Of a stretch of DNA of 64,000 nt, positions 34,276-44,625 are shown piece by piece. The first letter of the stretch is position 1. Every line of letters begins with the position of its first letter. The notes below the pieces were generated by a model, which had not been told where the DNA came from, made no database searches, and saw only the letters and a program-made list of their open reading frames with translations. The stretch is from Turbatrix aceti (taxonomy: Eukaryota; Nematoda; Chromadorea; Rhabditida; Panagrolaimidae), in NCBI GenBank assembly GCA_963969345.1, contig OZ017766.1, forward strand, positions 10,106,001 through 10,170,000. Reading direction: 5' to 3'. Made by a program: the position numbers and the translations under genes.

Positions 34276-34440
34276 ATCTGTTCTTATCGGTTTAACCCCC
34301 GGTACGATATCTATTGATATCATGGAGGTTATCGAATTTTTGGAACCTGATTGGTTGCAGGAGCTTGCTCCTCGCCAGTCGCGGGTCGACCCGGTATTGC
34401 ACCTACCTCCGGGAACGGCCCATCCCCTCCGGGGGAACCA
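34276..34440 (+). ncRNA. U2 snRNA gene, 3' fragment
   Basis: ATCTGTTCTTATCGGTTTAA continues U2 from about nt 39 and is followed by the Sm site AATTTTTGGAA (about 34336-34346). Next are stem-loop III (GGAGCTTGCTCC) and stem-loop IV, and a 3' end near CCTCCGGGGGAACCA. The overall layout is close to Caenorhabditis U2. With its 5' end displaced 3.9 kb away, this locus cannot make normal U2. Confidence 0.88.
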
Positions 34441-35481
34441 TATCACACTATCAGTCTCGAGGATTAACCTCAAGTTCGGGATATATCTCAACTCGAGGTC
34501 GAAATCCCGATTTTCCGAAGTTGACGTCTAATTCGTCGTCAATAAAGTTCATGCGTGTTGCTGGGTGTTTCTTTTACAATTTTTGGTTATTGCTGGACAG
34601 CGTTATCACTAATCAGCACGTATTTATCAATTAGACTTAATGATAAGACTCAAATTGACGACATAACATAACTATAAGTTTAAATCCCGACTTTCCACAT
34701 GATAAAGCCATCCTATATAGAAATCACGTTGTTATTTAGTGTTTATCTGACATATCCGACATTGTTTAGTCTGTTATCAGGGTCTGATACTGATACTGAT
34801 ATCAGGATCTTATCAGTCAGACAAGAATTTAAACTTTCAACATGATATCATGATGGCAAAATCGTAATTATCATGCGGATAAAAAGCAGGTCTGATATCG
34901 CAATATTAGGCGTGTTTTTGGAAGCATCCTGATATCAGTATCAGATCATCGTACCTTTTTCTAATATCAGAATATATCATAATTCAAAAAAAGTGGTATC
35001 AGATAAACACTATTTGCCACTCGATAGTGCCAGCAAGTTGCGGCAACGCGCGCACCTGTTCAACCCATCAACCGACACTCGCCAAACCATTTTGCTTTTT
35101 GCACGTTGCAGCGCACTATTAGAAGTGCAAAACGTCAAAAAAGTGTTTTTTGTGGTAGTTGTAGTTATTTTTAGAAACACTGTTTTAAGCGAAAAAAGGT
35201 ATACATATAGGTAAATCACTCCTTAGCTGTACCGTACTGCGTGATTTACAGATGAAATACGGACTAACTACAGAGCCTGTACGTACAGACGCTGTAAATC
35301 TATTTACAGATTACCTTGGGTTGGTCAATCAGTCGAAAAACCTTTTTTGCAATCGCGGCGAAAAATTCAATATAGGTGGTAGCATTTATTTGCCAAAATG
35401 CAACTGTTGTGAATAAATTGCCCAGTGGCCATTTTATTAAAAAATTAAAAATTAATAACAGCAATGAAAAATTGAAAACAT
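34441..35481. other. Region between U2 and the displaced receptor tail
   Basis: No protein gene is supported. It holds a TATCAG-rich MITE-like element (34738-35013) and a CTGTAAATCTATTTACAG palindrome (about 35290-35307). Confidence 0.5.
34738..35013. repeat. TATCAG-rich MITE-like element
   Basis: The ends TAGTGTTTATCTGA (34738-34751) and TCAGATAAACACTA (35000-35013) are perfect inverted repeats. The interior is packed with CTGATA/TATCAG words in both orientations, including CTGATACTGATACTGATATC. No target duplication is certain and there is no coding capacity. Confidence 0.55.
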
Positions 35482-35541
35482 TCAAGTTCGAGAAGCAACT
35501 TTTCCAGAAATAACAACACTTGTCTGATTGAATGTCACTGA
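35482..35541 (-). pseudogene. Displaced last 19 codons of the minus-strand receptor
   Basis: Read on the minus strand from the target duplication, this segment continues the receptor frame of 42428-42230 for 19 codons after the TCA codon and ends in TGA (35482-35484). It was separated from the gene by the 6,688-bp transposon. The frame match across the insertion, with the 3-bp duplication counted once, is exact. Confidence 0.75.
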
Positions 35542-35726
35542 CAAGGAAAATGTCAGAGTTCATTTTTCGCAATCCCTTTGAAAATTTGCATAGACACTGC
35601 CTGGGGGATGGGAAGGAAGACCGTATTTTGGATTTTTGCACCGGGCACCTGGAAGTGCCAAAAATTTAAATCCATCTTTCATGGCCTACATTTAAATGAA
35701 TAAAAAAAAGGTAGAAAAGTCCGGGG
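35542..35726 (+). repeat. Left terminal inverted repeat of the Tc5-like element
   Basis: 185 bp, the reverse complement of 42045-42229 with no mismatch that I can see. Begins CAAGG and ends AAGTCCGGGG. Just inside it, at 35727-35795, is a B-box-like GGGTTCGATTCCG. Confidence 0.9.
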
Positions 35727-35871
35727 TCCATAGTCTACAGCGTAAAAAAGTAATATTGCTGCAGACTATACCCGGGTTCGATTCCGCCCTGCATCTTTTT
35801 TTTTTTTTTTTACGCAAAATGTGTAATTGTTGCTTTTTTTTCGTTTTTTTGCACAAAAAATACTAAAACAG

Positions 35872-36021
35872 GTAATCAACGACGTCGAAACCAAAGAAGA
35901 AATAAAAAAAATGATAATCAGTCAATTCAGCGATCATTCCGATCAAGCAAGGATGAAACTCAAAAACGGAAGAACGCTAGCGCGTTACATTTTATTCTAC
36001 GGCATCGAAAACTCCCAGTGA
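35872..36021 (+). other. Orphan coding-like segment inside the transposon
   Basis: After a possible acceptor (AAAACAG, 35865-35871) an open segment of 49 codons runs to TGA at 36021. Composition is protein-like (VINDVETKEEIKKMIISQF, then RTLARYILFYGIENSQ) and not low complexity. It lies between the left terminal repeat and the transposase start and matches nothing I recognise. It could be a second transposon product or a captured host exon. Confidence 0.3.
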
Positions 36022-36094
36022 TAATGATTAGGCTCTCTCCTCCATATAAAAGTTTTTAGAAATCGAAATTTAAATGTTAAAAAGCGCATGCGCT

Positions 36095-36164
36095 TTACGG
36101 TAGCATGCGTTTTAGAAAATGTTTCTCGCATCCAGCTTACGTTCCGAACGTAAGCTACCGTAAA
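36095..36164. promoter_or_regulatory. Nested palindromes upstream of the transposase
   Basis: AGCTTACGTTC and GAACGTAAGCT form a near-perfect hairpin around one C (36134-36156). Outer arms TTTACGGTAGC (36095-36105) and GCTACCGTAAA (36154-36164) also pair. The site is about 110 bp before the transposase ATG, so a regulatory or transposase-binding role is possible. Inference only. Confidence 0.4.
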
Positions 36165-36275
36165 CACTTTTGATTCATGTCTGTTGTATTCTGGACGTTT
36201 TTTACGTATTTTGTGTGCGTTTTTTTCACTTTGTGTTCATTTTGAATCCTATTTTGCTTCAAAGTTTTGATTTCT

Positions 36276-39200
36276 ATGGCTTCTTCTGATGATTACCCCC
36301 AAGGTTGGTTATTTGAGTAGTGCGTTTGTTTTCAATTGTTGTTGTAGAAGACATTATCAACGCCCAAAATGTACTAGCGTTGTTGGTTAAAAAACTCGGC
36401 ATTTCTCCAACGACCGATGATTGTACTCGTTATGACTACAAGATGGCCAACCGTTTGTTGAACATTTTGAAGTCCAGGGAATCCCAAGAGGTAGTCATGG
36501 ACGAGACCGACTGCGACGACGACTACGACGAAGAAAACATTCTCATTCTTCCTGAACCCGATGAAGATGATGAACCCATGGAATGCGATTCCGACGATGA
36601 AGATAATCCCCTTCCCAAAGTTAAAATGATTAATCATCGCCCAATTGAATTGTCTACCATTATTCGGGCTTACAAGTACTACACGTCGTCTGTTTCGGGA
36701 GCGAGATCTCTGAATTCAATGCGCCGACAGTTCCGCTGGATCACAAGTCAATACCATCTGGATCAAGTCAAAGAATTTGGCCAAAAAGGTGTCATTGAGC
36801 TTTCACGTAACGAAAACCTGGACGCGATCAAAGTCAAGCTTGAGAAGTGGGTTCGAAGAACGCTGAACGCAGGATTTCCTCTTCATGACGCAGATATTCG
36901 CCGGCGTGCCATGAAGCTGAACTCAAAGCTCGGGAAGGATCCAAACTTCGTCGCCAGTCTTTCCTTTGTACATCGCTTTAAACAGGTTGGTTCAATTTGT
37001 ATGTTTTATTGTAAAGTTACAAATGCGGATCAAACGTTGCGACTTTAATTCTTTTAATCTTTAATTTATCTCTTACTCGTGCACACGGGATTATACACAC
37101 GCGACTGTCTAGTAGAAAATTGAGAACTCGATTATTCAAAACTTCTAAAAGAAAAAAAAGCATATTAAAAAAATTCTTGCGTTAAAAAAAGTATTATTTA
37201 TTTCTCCAAATTGAAAAAACGCTGGTTATTAGCTTTTTATAAATTTTCCTTTCATTTTTTAATTTTATTTTTAGATTTCGGGTCGATAAATACTCAAAAA
37301 AAATTTGTTTGGAAAATTGAAAAAAATCGAAGATTTTTAGAACTTTGTTCAAATCGTGAATATTATCAGACAATAGGGAAATATTTTTTTCTATCAGCTA
37401 CTGAATTTTCATATATGTATTTACCATATATGCGTATCATTTATTTATTTTTCCAAACACGTATTTTTTAAACGGCTGAGGAATACCCTATCTTGTGGTA
37501 ATTTTTTGGTCTATAAAATGGTATAATTTTTGATTTGGTATTTCTTTTTTTTGGCTTTACCAGATTAACTCGCGCAACATAAACTCATTTTTGGTACCAA
37601 TTTTCTGACAATCGACATCAAAAAAGTGGGGTATGGGGAAAAAATCGTCATTATGCGAGTTTTGGAGCGTTATGGCATGAATCTCGACCCAAGACATAAA
37701 AAACGCTGTAGAATTCAAAAATTTTATTATTTTGTTCCAATGAGTTCGAAAAAGTTTCGAAAACTGCATTTTTTTTCGGAAATTTGAATGTTTAGGAACT
37801 TTTTGGTCCAAATTAAAAAAAATGGATATCACCACCAAATTCAGAATTTAATTTTACCCCGGTACTGAAATTTTCAGCAACATTTGTTTCCAACTGAGCC
37901 TATGGCGATTTTTTCCCCAGACCCCACTTTTTGGATTTCGATTGTCGGAAAATTGGTACCAAAAATGAGTGTACGTTGCGCGAATTAATCTGGTGAAGCC
38001 AAAAAAATAGATACAAAATCGAGAGTTATACCATTTTGTATGCCGAAAAATTTCTGATAAGATGTGTTATCCAGCGTTGTTAAGCAATGCTTCATCTCAT
38101 AGCCTCAGGCGTTGGAACAAGTAGGGTTCGTGAGAAACGCTAAAGTATGCCCATGAGATATGGTAAATGTCTGAAAACTTCACTGTAGATAAAAAAGATA
38201 CAGCTCTTTTGATTGGTGATATCCACTTTTTGATCAGAGTTCCAAAAAGTTCCTAAATTTTCAAATTTCCGAAAAAAAGCGTTTTTTTGGCCATTTATCG
38301 ATTCGATATCACAAAACTGAATACTCAATTCGAAAGGAAATTTAGTTTTTAGTCTATGCTGAAATTTTCAGCTTGCTATCATCATTTTGAAAATCTGTGG
38401 ATTTTTTCTTCCGAGCCCTACTCTATTTCGATCAAATTTCGTCCCACACTTTCAAAAAACCCATCAAAATGCTTCAAATATTATCCTAATTACTGATCTG
38501 ATCAAAAAAATTAAAAATTTCAAATGTGGTCTAAAATTCCTTTTTTTTTCCGATTAATTCGACCAGCGCGCTCGGGCGGCGACATACTCTCTCGTCATGA
38601 GTGCGAAAATTAAAAATTTTTTTTTTTTAAACTGACGAGTTTTAAAAAATAGTCAGTTTTAAAACTGACGATTTTTTCTTCAAACGTTAAATGAACAATC
38701 GTTAATTTTAAAACTCACGTTATTGCCCAACAAACGTCAGTATTTTAAAAACGTTGAAAAAATCCCAAATTGTCAGTTAAACTGACAATTTGCGTCATGC
38801 ATTCGTCAGTTTTTTTATACAGTAATAAAAAAAAATCAATTTTTATGTCGTAGGAAACCGCATTTGTAACTTTGTAACATATACACACTATGTCATTTCT
38901 TATTATGAATTACAGACAATGCGATTGCGATCAAGAAAGATTACAAAGCTTGTCTCCAGAAAAGCATTTTGCTCGGAAGCCGAGATAAAAAAATCTGCCG
39001 AGGATTTCGTTACCGAGGTAAAAGAGCATGTCAGGAGCGAATACGTACCACTCGATTGCGTATACAATACGGATCAATCAGGATTTAACAAAGAGTTGAT
39101 TGGGAACAGAACCTTGGCTGTCCAAGGAACCCGGATTATCGACTGCGTCGTACAATCCGTCTCCGCGACAACTCACAGTTACACTGTGATGCCTTTGCTG

Positions 39201-39968
39201 AACGCGGAGGGCCGTCCTGCAAAACGCTTGTTTGTGGTTCTACAAGAACGTGGAGGAAAATTCCCGGAACATCGAGACATTTTCCAAGCCGACAATCTCG
39301 TAGTTCAGGCTGGTTTGTCATATATAAAAAACAAATTTTCTTCTTAAATTTTTTTTTGTGCTTTTTTAGGAACCTCACACATCATGAACAAAGACCATAC
39401 CAAGGAATGGGTCAAACAATGTCTGCTTGCCGACGACATGCCCCAGGAAATCACGCTTCTCTTCGATAGTTGGTCTGGATACAACCAGGCAGAAATCAAC
39501 GCGACGATTGATGACAGAAATGAGAACCACGATGTCGTCGATCAAAAAATCATTCATTTCCACAAGATACCGCCGGGGACTACTGGATTGATTCAACCCC
39601 TCGATGTCTTCTACTTCAATGTAATGAAGCGATTCGTCAAGCGTATCAGTGACATTGTCAGAATGGATGAACACGCCTTCTCTCTCCAACAGCGAGACAA
39701 CATCCTGAAGCTGATCTCCGTGGTTCATTACCAATTCACAGCATCGAGGTTTCATCAGTGCTGGCGCTACGGCTGGTATTCTCCGGGGTACATCGAAGTT
39801 GACAACCGAGAAAAGGTCGAGACACCCGTTCAATATTGTCTTAACGGGGCTCATGGCAATCACTGTGAGTTCGAGAATTGCAACGAACCTACACTGATGA
39901 AATGTGGACACTGCACTATGTTGTTCTGCTTTAAGCATTCCTTTGTTGAGCCGCATAATAAATGTTAA
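36276..39968 (+). CDS. Tc5/pogo-type transposase with CENP-B-like HTH, DDD core and C-terminal Cys-rich motif
   Basis: Four exons join in frame: 36276-36303, 36348-36985, 38916-39312 and 39370-39968, about 553 aa. Residues about 10-100 include a long acidic stretch. About 165-220 resembles the CENP-B/Tc5 helix-turn-helix (WVRRTLNAGFPLHDADIRRRA...FVHRFKQ). The catalytic core has NTDQSGF (first D, exon 3), LLFDSWSGY (second D) and GTTGLIQPLDVFYFN (third D, exon 4). The protein ends with Cys/His pairs (CEFENC, CGHC, CFKH) that probably bind zinc. The frame is intact, so this may be an autonomous source. Intron 2 (36986-38915) contains a diverged foldback sequence. The product would cut and paste the element from its terminal repeats. 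Confidence 0.82.
37479..38600. repeat. Diverged copy of the foldback sequence in transposase intron 2
   Basis: The block 37555-38580 matches the spacer and right arm of the foldback at 40129-42010 in the same orientation, with many substitutions. About 37479-37640 is inverted relative to 37905-38065, so part of the left arm remains. Shared landmarks are AAATTGGTACCAAAAATGAGTG, ATCGATTCGATATCACAAAA and AGCAATGCTTCA. It is older than the near-perfect copy at 40129. Confidence 0.75.
38600..38830. repeat. AACTGACG/CGTCAGTT inverted words
   Basis: Repeated ACTGAC/GTCAGT words in both orientations (for example GTCAGTTTTAAAACTGAC and AATTGTCAGTTAAACTGACAATT) make several small palindromes. Non-coding, in transposase intron 2. 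Confidence 0.55.
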
Positions 39969-40128
39969 AATTTTTCTATGTAAAATGTTTTTAAAAGTGT
40001 TTTAAATGTTGTCAAAAAATTTAAGCATACTTTCAAAAACAATATTTTTGCTTCCAAATGTTAAAAAAAGCATGACGAAAGCAAAAGACTATGACAGGAA
40101 TCGAACCACAGCCATCACGATATGAAAG

Positions 40129-42010
40129 GGGATTACATAGGGAGAACCGAAAGTATAGTTTTGGCTCCACCCATGCGGCCGCTGCGTCTCTCGCTGAATG
40201 GCTGCAGCCATGGCTGCGAGCGTGTGTCTGACTCTCTCTCTTCTCCCTTGTCTTTTCACCACCGCGCTGCGCGCGTTCGCTGGTTCGAATTAATGTCAAA
40301 AAAATCTAAATTTTGTCCAAATTAGAATTTTTGAATTGTTTCAAGTCAGATTAGTGATCGTCATGATATTTGAAGCATTTTGACCCAAAATGGGATTTTT
40401 TGAATCAATTTTGACAAAAATCGAGTAGGGTACGGTAGAAAAAACGCCAGAGGGTTCAAAATAATGATAGAAAGCTGAAAATTTCAGTATAGACTAAAAA
40501 CTAAATTTCCTTTCGAATGGAGTACTCAGTTTTGTGATATCGAATCGATAAATGACCGAAAAAACGGTTTTTTTCGGAAATTTGAAAATTTAGGAACTTT
40601 TTAGAACTTTGATCAAAAAGTGAATATCACCAATGGAAAGAGCAGTATCTTTTTTATCCAGAGCCAAATTTTCAGATTTTTACCATATCGCATGGGCATA
40701 CGGTAGCGATTCTCCCGAACCCTACTTGTTCCAACGCCTGAGGCAATGAGGTGAAGCATTGCTTAACAACGGGAGATAGCGCATCTTGTACGGCATTCTT
40801 CGGTCTACAAAATGATGTGACTCTCGAATTTTTATCTATTTTTTTGGCTTCACAATATTAATTCGCGCAACATACACTCATTTTTGGTACCAATTTTCCG
40901 ACAATCGAAATCCAAAAAGTGGGGTCTGGGGAAAAAATCGCCATAGGCTCAGTTGGAAACAAATGTTGCTGAAAATTTCAGTACCGGGGTAAAATTAAAT
41001 TCTGAATTTGGTGGTGATATCCATTTTTCTTAATTTGGACCAAAAAGTTCCTAAACATTCAAATTTTCGAAAAAAATGCAGTTTTCGGAACTTTTTCGAA
41101 CCTTTAGGAACAAAACAGTATAATTTTTGAATTCTACAGGGTTTTCTACGTCTTGGGTCGAGATTCATGCTATAACACCCCAAAACTGTGCTCAATGGCG
41201 ATTTTTTCCCCAGACCCCACTTTTTCGATTTTGATTGTCGGAAAATTGGTACCAAAAATGAGTGTATGTTGCGCGAATTAATATTGTGAAGCCAAAAAAA
41301 TAGATAAAAATTCGAGAGTCACATCATTTTGTAGACCGAAGAATGCCGTACAAGATGTGCTATCTCCCGTTGTTAAGCAATGCTTCACCTAATTGCCTCA
41401 GGCGTTGGAACAAGTAGGGTTCGGGAGAATCGCTACCGTATGCCCATGCGATATGGTAAAAATCTGAAAATTTGGCTCTGGATAAAAAAGATACTGCTCT
41501 TTCCATTGGTGATATTCACTTTTTGATCAAAGTTCTAAAAAGTTCCTAAATTTTCAAATTTCCGAAAAAAACCGTTTTTTCGGTCATTTATCGATTCGAT
41601 ATCACAAAACTGAGTACTCCATTCGAAAGGAAATTTAGTTTTTAGTCTATACTGAAATTTTCAGCTTTCTATCATTATTTTGAACCCTCTGGCGTTTTTT
41701 CTACCGTACCCTACTCGATTTTTGTCAAAATTGATTCAAAAAATCCCATTTTGGGTCAAAATGCTTCAAATATCATGACGATCACTAATCTGACTTGAAA
41801 CAATTCAAAAATTCTAATTTGGACAAAATTTAGATTTTTTTGACATTAATTCGAACCAGCGAACGCGCGCAGCGCGGTGGTGAAAAGACAAGGGAGAAGA
41901 GAGAGAGTCAGACACACGCTCGCAGCCATGGCTGCAGCCATTCAGCGAGAGACGCAGCGGCCGCATGGGTGGAGCCAAAACTATACTTTCGGTTCTCCCT
42001 ATGTAATCCC
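40129..42010. mobile_element. 1.9-kb foldback element with 9-bp target duplication
   Basis: Two arms of about 810 bp (40129-40935 and 41195-42010) are inverted copies around a roughly 260-bp spacer. Termini read GGGATTACATAG...CTATGTAATCCC. The 9-bp direct repeat ATATGAAAG flanks it at 40120-40128 and 42011-42019. No transposase frame is present. Long inverted repeats plus a 9-bp duplication are typical of foldback Mutator-like elements, which is my best guess. It is nested in the Tc5-like element, between the transposase and the right terminal repeat. Confidence 0.82.
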
Positions 42011-42044
42011 ATATGAAAGCAAGTTTTTTTCCAATAGTCTACAG

Positions 42045-42229
42045 CCCCGGACTTTTCTACCTTTTTTTTATTCATTTAAATGTAGGCCATGAAAGATGGA
42101 TTTAAATTTTTGGCACTTCCAGGTGCCCGGTGCAAAAATCCAAAATACGGTCTTCCTTCCCATCCCCCAGGCAGTGTCTATGCAAATTTTCAAAGGGATT
42201 GCGAAAAATGAACTCTGACATTTTCCTTG
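42045..42229 (-). repeat. Right terminal inverted repeat of the Tc5-like element
   Basis: The reverse complement of 35542-35726 over 185 bp. Ends CATTTTCCTTG, followed by the target duplication TGA. The receptor frame runs from the left-reading host exon into this repeat and stops at 42068-42070. Confidence 0.9.
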
Positions 42230-43684
42230 TGAGTTTCCGCTACTGATAAATTGCGAAATATCTTTAATGGGCAATACCTGAAACACCGACTGCACGGAAC
42301 TTCGGACTTGTTGGTTAAATATCAGCACAATGATGCCATGCATTATTGAACGAACGACTTTGATAGTAATTTGCACTACAAAGCACATTTGAACAATAAT
42401 GCCGCCGTTATGTCGCATGCCTTCGGGGCTGGAGCCGCCTAGAATGCTTTGTTTTACTTTTATTATAAAACAATAATCAAAAACATACGGAAATAATAAT
42501 CAAACACACTGTTTACCAAAACTTCAACCCAAACCACGCTACACATCATGATGCATTGATACAGAATTTTTACATCCTTTCGATGACTTGTGCTTGCTTG
42601 AGGTTGTTTTTTGACTTTGTTTTTAAAATTTTTAAACCATTCGGCAATGGCTTCTTTTTTAATTTTGATAAAAACGGAGGTGTAAATTATAACGTCGGCG
42701 ATTGAGAGAATGATGTGCATGTAGTGGATGAACTGAAACAACAGTTTTTTTTTGTGGAAGCTGTAGCGCCGCAGCGTCAAAAACAGTTTTATTGAAAAAA
42801 ATGTATATACAAATTTTTGAAAAATAACTGTAAAAAATTGAAAATTTACTATTTTGGGCATTCTTGTAAATAACCCAAAAGTTCAAAAAGTTCCGTTCAA
42901 AAAATTTTCTTACTCGATAATAATCAATCGCGCCGAATATTCCCATGTAACACTCTAGAGCTACAAAAGTCTGTTGTTGATAGATGGCACACAAAAACAA
43001 TTTGTAATACAAGCAGCAGAGTCCCGCAATGACCAACCAGGCTACTGTATTGACAATGTACATTCCAGGAGACTCGAAAAGTAATCTGCACATGTCCTTA
43101 TTGAAGAACATTGCAAATCTGTTAATTGTAAGCAAAAGCGAAACAGTTATGATGCCTTCATACGAAATAAAATAGGAAATCATGATAAATTTCCCAAAGA
43201 GGTTTCTGTCTCCGAAGTCAGAAGATATTTCAAGAAAGTTGTTCCAGTTGAAGAATACATGATAGCAAAAAAAACAGGTAGCATAGAGAATATCACTCAA
43301 AAGCAACTGAACTAACACAAGAATGAAAAATGTCAATTCTTTTTTTTCTTTGATCATGTAATAAATGACAGAAGCTATGACAAAAATGTTGAATACAATG
43401 GTGGCTATGAACAGGTAGTCACAAATTACAAATACCAAGTTTTCCAAATTTTCTGAAATACTCATTTGATATTGGGGAATCGCGAATTGCGCCATTCTAC
43501 AGCCAGGTGTGTAAATTTCGGTTTTGCATTGGGTATAGTTGTGTGTTGAGTTAAAAATATAGTTGTAAACGCCGGGAAATTCATCGACAGATACAAGCTC
43601 GGCTTCATACGCTTCGCTGTGCCAGAATTTAATATCACCATTGCATTTCATGTAGTAATCACAAGGATCGTCGTCGTCTTTCAT
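42230..43684 (-). CDS. Seven-transmembrane receptor, last exon split by a transposon
   Basis: Exons on the minus strand are 43684-42914 (257 codons), 42732-42485 and 42428-42230, which then run into the transposon. The N-terminus (about 85 residues) is extracellular, with several Cys and NST/NYT glycosylation sites. Membrane segments follow (LVFVICDYLFIATIVFNIFV, FFILVLVQLLLSDILYATCF, IITVSLLLTINRFAMFF, MYIVNTVAWLVIAGLCCLYY, MHIILSIADVIIYTSVFI, and IIVQMCFVVQITIK with HGIIVLIFN). The short tail starts QQVRSSVQSVF. The layout is that of a nematode serpentine receptor; the subfamily is not assigned. The 56-nt intron between exons 2 and 3 uses a weak GTTTTT donor, chosen because it alone keeps frame and TM7. 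As it stands, the frame reads past the target site into the terminal repeat, adding about 54 foreign residues in place of the original 19. Confidence 0.78.
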
Positions 43685-44481
43685 TGTGGCAAATGTTTAG
43701 ATCTTCAGTGTATTGGCTGAGCTTTAGGACACAACGATAAATATTACTTATGTATGTTAGATATCGACTTAAGGTTGTCAAATGCATATAATGTACATAT
43801 ATGTAGCTATGTATAAGCACCGACATGGGATACGTGAAAACACCTGATAAAGGATTGCTGAAAACTTATTACGCTACCACCGTGGCCAGGGTAGTGTAGA
43901 TATATATTCAACTTCGGACAGGTGCGTAAATAATAATTATTAGCTTTTTTTTAAGCCAGATAAAAAAAAACATGTCAATGGGACAAAAAAACACTCTCGG
44001 CACAAAAAAATTTTCAAAATCGGATTTGTGTTGTGCCTGACAATCCAACAGCAACTGCGTAAGTTTCGGTTCCGATTCGGTTCTTATTGATAAAATGAAA
44101 TTTTTTGAACGGCACTGAAAACGCCGAAATTATCGCCAAGATAATTTTTTTGTGTTTTGCATTTCTTTCGGGTCAACAAAAAATTTCATCCCTCAATTCT
44201 TTTTTTCCCCATTTGCGATCAACATTCATGCTACACTTTCATCTTCAACCAAATCAACCGCTCATTAGACTTTGACCTTTTTTTCCAAGGCGATCTTCCG
44301 TTTTTTTCTCTCGCATGACTTCATAAAGTAAGAAAACAAAAAAAAAGTGATTAAGAAATTATTCAGTTGACCAATCAGTCAGTCATTTGTCGGGGGGGGG
44401 GGGGCAAAGTCCTTCCACAAAATGAAGAAATTGATAAAAGTAGAAATAAAAAAAACAACAGTCAGGACACAGGCAGGGTTT

Positions 44482-44625
44482 AGGTATAAAAGTCGTCACA
44501 CGCCTAATCAATCAGGTGCTTTCTCTTTCTGTCTGGCTGAATCGCAAATCCATTACAGGACGGCCAAATGAGCTGCGCAAGCCAAGCCGCAGGTGAAGTG
44601 TGTGTGTGTTTGTCGTTAAGTTTTT
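44482..44625 (+). promoter_or_regulatory. Candidate promoter and short first exon
   Basis: GTATAAAAG (44482-44490) is followed 70-80 nt later by TTACAGGACGGCCAAATGAGC. The small frame from that ATG (MSCASQAA) ends at CAG|GTGAAG, which could be a donor. I could not join it in frame to acyl-CoA synthetase exon 2, so the link is unproven. Confidence 0.25.

Larger units (their letters stand above)
35542..42229 (+). mobile_element. Tc4/Tc5-like DNA transposon inserted in a GPCR exon
   Basis: The element is 6,688 bp and starts CAAGGAAAATGTCAGAG. Its 185-bp terminal inverted repeats (35542-35726 and 42045-42229) appear identical. The target duplication is TGA (35539-35541 and 42230-42232), and the empty site on the receptor strand reads CTCAG, fitting the CTNAG target and TNA duplication known for C. 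elegans Tc4 and Tc5. It encodes a spliced DDD transposase (36276-39968). Two copies of a foldback sequence lie inside (about 37479-38600, diverged, and 40129-42010). Identical terminal repeats imply recent insertion. Confidence 0.92.
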
